A stretch of DNA of 64,000 nt from assembly GCF_019175285.1 (NCBI RefSeq), contig NC_056523.1, forward strand, positions 207,735,648 to 207,799,647. The letters run 5' to 3'. Below the pieces are notes generated by a model, which worked only from the letters and a program-made list of their open reading frames with translations, ran no database searches and was not told the origin of the DNA. This document shows, piece by piece, positions 57,330-64,000 of this stretch; the stretch's first letter is position 1, and each line of letters begins with the position of its first letter. This stretch comes from Sceloporus undulatus. Taxonomy: Eukaryota; Chordata; Lepidosauria; Squamata; Phrynosomatidae. A program made the position numbers and the translations under genes.

Positions 57330-57990
57330 TGAAAGGTAACTAGGAGTCCTAGTAGCCACAAGATGAACAGAGATAAACGTGTGCGTGGCCGATAAAAAGG
57401 CCAATGTGATTCTAACGTGTATCATAGGGGATAGTGTCGGATCAGGGATGTATAGTGCCACTCTATTGCTTTGTCAAGCCTCACTTGGAATTCTCCTCAT
57501 GTCCAAATCTGGGCACCAAAATTCAAAAGGATGTTGGAGGCACATCGGGTGTGCCCAGAAGAGGATAGCAAAAATGATGAGGATCTCAAAACCATCAAGT
57601 CCTACAGAGAGCAGTTTAGGGGTTGGCTGTGTTTAGCTGGAGAATAGAAAGTTAAGAGTGGAATGATAGCCCTGTTCAAATATTGAAGAGATGTTATATT
57701 GAGGAGCGAAGAAGCTGGCTTTCTGCTCTCCAGACTAAAAGGACCTGGAACAATGGAGCAAGATGCTAAAGGAAAGAGATTCCAGTAAACATTAGGAGGG
57801 AACTTGCAGACAGTAAAGCGTTTTGACCGTCAAATATACGCCCACAGAGTTTGTGGAGTCGCCTTTTTGAAGGTCTTTAAACAGAGGCTGCAATGCCATA
57901 TCTCTGAGGTGCTTTGACTGTGTTTCTGCAGGGCAGATAGGCCCTTGTGGTCATTCCAACTCTATGAATTCTTAATTCTAAAGTGGAATC
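57330..57990 (+). mobile_element. CR1 LINE fragment in A'
   Basis: The reverse counterpart of the CR1 at 13303-13991. AAAAAGGCCAATGTGATTC, AGTGCCACTCTATT, CCTCACTTGGAATTC, AGAGGATAGCAAAAATGATG, GAGCAGTTTAGG and GAACAATGGAG..GCTAAAGG appear in order. The AGAGGATAGC word agrees with copy 1 and not with copy 2 of the tandem pair. Confidence 0.85.
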
Positions 57991-58060
57991 ATAGTGCCAT
58001 GATAATGAAGTATGAAAGGCCCCAGTCTTCATAAGAAGGCATTGGATTCAAGTCCTTACC

Positions 58061-58167
58061 ACCGAGGCCACTTTTCATTTTTCCATATCACAAATTGTAC
58101 TCAGTCTCTGCTTCTTTGTCCAACAATTCCATTTCCTCGGTGAAATACCGCCACACCGCAAAGGTAC
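58061..58167 (-). pseudogene. KRAB A-box exon, inverted copy (minus strand)
   Basis: Read on the minus strand: TTCTATTGCAG acceptor, GTACCTTTGCGGTGTGGCGG.., TTTCACCGAGGAAATGGAAT, GACAAAGAAGCAGAGACTGA, ending GTGGCCTCGGT then GGTAAGG. It equals copy 1 at the diagnostic VYF-encoding bases but is about 14 bases shorter through scattered single-base losses, so the frame is lost. It is the KRAB partner of the zinc-finger exon at 54080-55060, about 3 kb upstream on the same strand. Confidence 0.8.
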
Positions 58168-58601
58168 CTGCAATAGAATAACCCTCATCCAGAGATGACT
58201 AAAGAAAAGGGGGAAAGACATGGTGCATCACAAATATTTTGCATCACTTCCGCATTCAGTCCAGTTAATAACTTTAACTTCTGTTAGCAAGCAAAAAGTC
58301 CCGCCTTTGAATCCAGTTTGTCTCAAATCCTTGTGAGGTACAAGCCCCTTTTCTTTGGAAGCGTAACTGATTTTCAGAAGCCTCTATGCTTTGCACCAGG
58401 AAAACATATAGATGATGTTAAGATAAAATATGCCGAGCTGCCCCCAATTTACAATATTTATCTTCCCCTTTGTAGTGTGATTAAAGAAATTCGTCGAAAT
58501 TCGAAAAACAGTTATAAATACCTGTATTCGAAATTTCGAAACCATTTTAAAGAAGAAGAATTCTTAGCACTTCTTGAGAATGAGTAAGAATTTGATTTTA
58601 A

Positions 58602-58626
58602 NNNNNNNNNNNNNNNNNNNNNNNNN
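58602..58626. other. Assembly gap, 25 N
   Basis: Exactly 25 N, unlike the 100-N gaps elsewhere. A 25-base spacer is the mark left by long-read gap filling when the two extended sides fail to meet. It separates A' from B'. Confidence 0.95.
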
Positions 58627-60479
58627 TGGCAATGTGTTTCTCCCTTGTGTCCCCCATCTCCCAGTAAAGCTCAATAGTAATCCAATCATATGATACAATC
58701 ATATTGTAATTTCCTAGCTTTGTATACACACACACATTCCTGCCCACAATGGCAGCAAGAGCTTTAAGCTAAAGTATGGTCATATCTTTGGTTCAGGTCC
58801 CTATGCACTTACACCATTTTGGGGGGCCCTGCCCATTACTGGAACGTGATCCTCCTGCAGAAAACCTCCAAAGTTTGACCCTCTAGTTGATAAAGGGAGG
58901 ATGTCTCTTTTCTGGTACTGTTATAGCCTTTCTGTTCCCAAGACAGCTGTCTTTTTAGGTTCTGTCCTTGGCAAGCACTGTTCAGCACTTGGGACGGAGA
59001 GGCCAAGAGAACTTCTCAAACAAGAGCTCAAGTAGAATGCCCCATTTTTACCCATTGTTCAGCTCCAAGCCTGCTTTTAACCTTCAGGGCACCAAAGGAG
59101 CTGCCAGGATTCGCCTATCACTTTAGGAGAACCAGAAGCAGACAAAACAACAACCTTGTTCTCATGGATACCGATTGTAGAAAGCAAATCTGACATTTTA
59201 TTGTTTTCATTATTTTAAAAAAACCCACTAGCCATTCTTTTGTCATTTTCTTAAGGCAAACATTAACAGAATGCATAGTTGTAATTTGAAAGAGGACTGG
59301 GCAAATATTTAGTCAAACCAACAGTAGAGGGATTTGGAGTATGTTGGCTCACTTCCTCTGGGATATCTACATACTGGGACAAAACATTTGCCTGCACATA
59401 GCCCACAACACATGCCAAAGCCACATTCTTGGATTCTGCAATTGTTACATTCCATGGGACACCACAGGCTTCATATCCCTAGATGCTTATGCAAAAGTAA
59501 TGCCCCATTATAGGGGTCCAGGAAGGACACTGTGAGCTGATGCTCCTGATAGCCCAACTAGTGGATAGGCGACTGACGACAAATGACTCACAAGTGAAAA
59601 TGAACCTTTGGACCATTGTTACCAACATTTGCAAACACCTTTATTGTTCAAAATCATCAAGGATAATGCAAGATTATTTAAGCATAATTAAAATTACATA
59701 AATCAAAAACTGGATAAAATGATTATGAATCAGATGCACAGGCTTATTACAGGCACATTGATTTTTAAAAATGACACAATGTACAAAGGTTTGATCTCCT
59801 ACATCCCAAACTTTCCTCAGCACTAAACCCAGGATCTAATTTCCTAATGAGCATGTTTCTATTTGCAAATTTAAAGAACATATATCTAGATCCCATGGTA
59901 AAGAGCAAGGCCGCAAATTTACAAGTGGTGTTAAATGTTTACCTATGTTTGTGCCTTCCTAATGCATGAAAGGCTTCTTTAACATTGCATTTTACAACAG
60001 TTTACCTCCCATTTGGTAGCTACAACTGGAGCCATGCTCCATTCCAGCACTTAAAATACACTTACAAGGTGTGCCAAAAGTCATGCCTCATAGACAATTA
60101 TTCATGTTGAGTCTCCCTTATCTGGATTGCTTCACTGGACTAAAACTTTGCTCCATGCCTTCAGGCTATGTATGTAAAGTGTATATGAAACATAAACATT
60201 TAGAGCTGTGTTCTATATCCAAGATATCGCACTATGTTTATGCAAAAGACTTCTAGACTAAATATAGGAGATACATGGGGGAAAGATACCAACAAACCAC
60301 ACAAATTGACAAACCAGGGAAAGCCCATAAATATGAGGTCAATGAAAGAAACAGAGAAGACACCAGGAAGACAGGTGAATGAGAGAAGGAGAAAGAAGAA
60401 GAGGAGGAAGAAGGAGAAAAAGAAGTAATCTAGCCAATTCTAACAAGAGAAAGAAAAACAAGTAAATAAATACACTTAT

Positions 60480-61360
60480 TGTTTTTCTTATTTAAGGGGA
60501 ATTAGATTAAATTAACTCTAAATTTTCATGTAAAAGAAGATAAAATGTATATAAAGATTATATGATGGAATATAAAGGGATTAAATTCTGTACAAAAAAG
60601 AAGTAGGATCTTTTGGAAAGAATATGTTTGAAATTTGGGAAAGAATTTGTTTCATCGTCACAGAAAAGATAAAAGGGTTTACTCTTATATGGTAACCTAA
60701 AAATATAATTAAAAGAAATAATCAAAGATAGTGAAGGCCATTATGAAGGAATAGAGGTTGAATTACAACCACAAAATATATTGATGGTAGGCGTCTATGG
60801 TACATTAGACAATAGAGATAAATTCTACAGGAAACTAAAAAAAGAGTTAATTCATTATAATTAAGAGAGAATACTAATGCTCAGGGATTGGAATGGCATA
60901 TTAGATCCTAATATTGACAGGAAATAGAAGAAAAGGTAAGGAATGATCAGAGGAAACTCTCCACTCCCCCCCCCCCCCAAAAAAAACCCTTAATGGGACA
61001 GTTTTCATTAGTTAATGGATAGAAGTAAAAGTATGGATCAGCCAAAGACTATACTTTTTTTCTGACAGACATGTATCACTTTCATGAACTGACATGGTTT
61101 TAATGTCTAAGGTATTAATAAAGATAAATAGAGGTACAAAACAAGATTGCCCCTTATTCCTGCTACTATTTCGCCATGTAATTGAAATATTGATTAAAAG
61201 GATATGAGAAGATAAAGAAGTCAAGGGAATAAAAATTAGAAGTAACGAGTATCAGATTAGAGCATTCATGGATGATTTATTTTAGTTTTGGAAGATCCTC
61301 TGGGGAATTATTAGAAGAATTTAGTGAAATAACTGGTTTAAACATTTAGAATTCTTATTT
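60480..61360 (+). mobile_element. L1-type LINE fragment in B'
   Basis: Plus reading gives MVGVYGTLDNRDKFYRKLKK near 60785-60845 (endonuclease domain). An RT piece at 61130-61310 contains LFRHVIEILIKRI-type, EVKGIKIRSNEYQIRAFMDD and EDPLG. The stretch between them is deleted. It matches 40798-41640 in reverse. Confidence 0.75.
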
Positions 61361-61522
61361 AGTGAAGGTTCAGTCAACATACTCCAACCCTTCTGAAGTG
61401 CTTGTTTCTTTCTAGAAGCTATCAAGGATTTCTACAGTCGTCCCTCCGAATTCAGGGCTTTGGGACTCATGGGTTTGATTATTCGCGAGGTTGCCGTTTC
61501 ACCCTCCTCCCTCCCCTCCGTC

Positions 61523-61761
61523 TAGGGTTGCCAGAATTGTCCACTAAAACCCGGGACAAAATGTGGAACAAATTCTAGACCAAACTGTAGGACAACTGCA
61601 GGACAAAACTCAGCCCAAAATGTAGGACATTTAAGAAAAATGGTGGACCTTAAATGTCCCACATTTTGGGCTGAGTTTTGTCCTGCAGTTGTCCTACATT
61701 TTGGTCTAGAATTTGTCTTACATTTTGTCCCTGGTTTTAGTGGACAATTATGGCGACCCTA
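61523..61761. mobile_element. hAT-like palindromic MITE with perfect 8-bp duplication
   Basis: It starts TAGGGTTGCCAG and ends TGGCGACCCTA. CCTCCGTC stands on both sides (61515-61522 and 61762-61769). The 8-bp duplication and TAGGGTTGCC-type ends indicate hAT. The interior is a palindrome of TAGGACAACTGCAGGACAAA-type words. Confidence 0.88.
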
Positions 61762-62019
61762 CCTCCGTCCATGGCACTCCTTTCAATCCCCTCCTTCCCC
61801 TCCACCATTACCTCCTTCTTTCACCCCCCTGCGTAGCTTAGCTTCGGGGTCTGGGATGGGGCCTTCCCTCAGTCCAGTGGAGAGTGAGCTAGGGTGCAGG
61901 GGCCACCAGGGCCTGTAATCTATGCCCCACTGGCCGGCCACCATGGCGATTTCCCTTTCCCACTGGGTGCACGCCCCACCCCCCTTCACTGTGACCAATG
62001 AGTCCCCCCTTGCTTTCCC

Positions 62020-62500
62020 TCTCTGCCTCATTGCTGTGGAGCTGGATCAGCTGATCCAGTTCCAAGGCAATGGGGCAGAGAGAGGAAGCAGAGATTCTCC
62101 CCCCTACTCCTTTTCTCTGACCCATTGCCTTGAGGCCGGATCACCTGAGCCGGTTCCAAGGCAATGGGGCAGAGGGTTCCCGTGCTTGCTCCCTTTCTCT
62201 GCCTCATTGCCTTGAGGCCGGATCAGCTGAGCCGGCTACAAGGCAATGGGGCAGAGGGTCCCCCCGCTTGCTCCCATTCTCTGCCCCATTGCCTTGGGGC
62301 TGGACCAGCTGAGCCAACACCAAGGAAATGGGGCAGAGGGTCCACTCGCTTGCTCCCTATCTTACCCCCAATGCCTTGGGGCTAGATCAGCTGAGCCAGC
62401 TCCAAGGCAATGGGGCAGAGGGTTCCCCCCTGCTCCCCCCTTCTCTGGGACAGGCGGGGCGGGCCCCAAACAATTGGGCAGAGAGAAGGAGCAGAGGGGC
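62020..62500. repeat. Minisatellite in the B' Tigger-like element
   Basis: Inverted counterpart of 39700-40180, with six to seven units containing CCATTGCCTTG..GGC.GGATCAGCTGAGCC..CAAGGCAATGGGGCAG. Confidence 0.85.
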
Positions 62501-64000
62501 CCTCCCACTTGCTGCCTTTCTGAAACATGCGCCCATTGAGAAGGGGAATCGGTATGGCAGCCGGCCCTGGTGGCCCCCGCACCCTGACTCACTCCCCCCC
62601 CAGGCTGAAGGAAGGTCCTCTCCCAGCCCCGGAGGCAAAGCTAGGCAGGGGGGTAAAGGAGGAGGTAAGGAGGGAGGGGATGGAAAGCATGGAGGAGAGA
62701 GGAAGAGGCTTGAATATCCACAAAATTTCAAATCTCATGGGGGTCCTGGACCAGATCACCTGCGAATTGAGGGACGACTGTATTTCTTTCTAATTTCATA
62801 ATACTCCTGTGGTAATGCATTTAGATTTTCCTTCTGTGGTGATCATACAGTTCTCTCTCAGTTGCTTCTTGGCCTTAATGCCTATCATTAGGCAATCCCT
62901 ATCAAACCGTTTAGGACCTCTTGTCTGCAACAAGGCTTTTGAACGGGGATTATTTTGGAATTAAAATGGCACTCGGGGCATTAATCAAAGTAGAAAAGTT
63001 GCTTAATGCAGAGATGGCTTCAGAAGTTCCCATTACCAAATTTCTTAGGAAATTAAGGGAACCTACAACCTTGTAGCTGTTGTTTTCAGTCCAATATAGT
63101 CTCTTGTGTTTAAAACCTAAGAGACTTGTCTTGAAACTGATGTTTAGCACCCAAGTGGACAACATTTGATAAGGAGAGCATCGCCTGGAGAGGAAAATGA
63201 TTACTCTCAAGCCTATTTCCTACCATAAAATCAGGCACTCTGCTGAACTAAGAATGTGAGATCAGTACTTAATCCATCACACTCCTTCTGTGCGCAGATA
63301 CATCAGTGAATTCAACACATTTATCAAAAGGGGAAAAAGCATTTAAAATTGAACCAAATGATGAGCTGCTTCGCCCTTTCAAACAGATGCCATCACAATT
63401 CACCTTAAGGTCTTGAATGCTGCTGAAGGCCATCCCAGGTGTAGCTCTTCCCAGAAGAACCAAGGCAAAAAGGAGCAGTAAAATACCACTCCATTTTGGC
63501 TGCTCAGTTCCTTTTTCCCTGTCTGCTTGAGGCCTTAATCCCTTCAATACAGAATTGGCTCTTAAAATTGTTAGAGTTGACAGAACTAGATAAATTAACA
63601 TCTCTATTTGAAAGATGAAAAAATAGATAGATTCGTACATGTTTGCGAACTAGTAATAAGATATATTAGTAATACGTGGGGTGAAATGCCAGTTATCAGC
63701 TTTACAGATTAACAGTGACAGATTGTGTCTATTATTTTTCTTGTTTCATGAATTAGATCAATCATTTCATGTAGTTTTAGTAGTAGTAGTAGTAAGATTG
63801 ACTGTTACTAACGGTGCCAAAGGAACAGTACATAATAATGATAGTTGCCAATAATTATTATTATTATTATTATTATTTCAAATAAACAACAGGTGAAGTT
63901 GGATATAGAGGAAAGATTGAAAGAGACAGTATGTGCAATGTGGAATAACAAGGATGTGGATGTAGGAATTTTGTTGGATCAGTATGTGTGGTTTTTTTTT

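Larger units (their letters stand above)
55775..58601. repeat. Inverted duplication A' (minus-oriented arm)
   Basis: Reverse-complement counterpart of 12637-16880. It contains one KRAB exon and one CR1 where A has two, lacks the hAT-like MITE of 16364-16534 and the hairpin of 15781-15846, and has unrelated sequence at about 56590-56800. Indels of one or two bases occur every few tens of bases relative to A. Confidence 0.9.
61435..62780. mobile_element. Tigger-like non-autonomous element in B'
   Basis: CAGTCGTCCCTCCGAATTC at the left and TTGAGGGACGACTG at the right with TA flanks (61433-61434, 62781-62782). Same contents as 39405-40727. Confidence 0.85.
58627..64000. repeat. Inverted duplication B' (minus-oriented arm)
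   Basis: Reverse complement of 38205-43459. It carries the same L1 pieces, the same Tigger-like element with minisatellite and nested MITE, and the same A/T microsatellite near 63855-63880. It is cut by the window end, so the duplication may extend further. Confidence 0.93.

Overview
The window is vertebrate nuclear DNA: AT-rich, intron-containing and packed with interspersed repeats. The repeat mix is CR1 and L1-type LINEs, a RTE/BovB 3' end, a tRNA-derived SINE, and many short hAT-, Tigger- and Harbinger-like elements. Together with KRAB and C2H2 zinc-finger exons, this points to a squamate reptile, most likely an iguanian lizard. The species cannot be read from the sequence. Three runs of N (100, 100 and 25) mark assembly gaps.

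Host genes are few. (1) A KRAB-A exon at 13.1 kb (+) lies in a tandem duplication with a second KRAB-A exon at 14.4 kb (+). No zinc-finger exon follows on the plus strand before the gap at 16.9 kb. (2) A twelve-exon gene at 26.4-32.4 kb (+) encodes a maestro HEAT-like repeat (MROH) family protein. Every visible exon joins in frame over 462 codons, with only the translation start unseen. (3) At 34.8-37.9 kb (+) lies a decayed copy of NANS (sialic acid synthase). Two nonsense codons, two frameshifts and a transposon break the upstream exons, while the last exon (SAF domain) is intact. (4) At 53.6-58.2 kb (-) lies a KRAB zinc-finger gene with a KRAB exon, about eleven degenerate fingers and a poly(A) signal, riddled with small indels.

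The main structural result is two inverted duplications that meet at the 25-N gap at 58.6 kb. Segment A (12.6-16.9 kb, KRAB plus CR1 plus intron) reappears inverted at 55.8-58.6 kb. Segment B (38.2-43.5 kb, the flank of NANS) reappears inverted at 58.6-64.0 kb and runs off the window. The sequence left of the gap is rich in one-base indels. This fits a tract filled with uncorrected long reads, so misassembly must be excluded before any biology is built on the inversion. The A/A' comparison is still informative: A' carries the empty site of a hAT-like element present in A, and A' has one KRAB/CR1 unit where A has two.

The rest is repeat-derived or unassigned: an L1 with matching 16-bp target duplications at 0.5-3.0 kb, further L1 fragments at 7-8.7, 17.7-20.9, 40.8-41.6 and 60.5-61.4 kb, nested foldback elements, a hairpin-rich minisatellite inside a Tigger-like element, and an acidic-protein-coding minisatellite at 51.4-51.95 kb that ends in a splice-donor-like sequence. 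No prokaryotic feature, CRISPR array or new defence-like system was seen.
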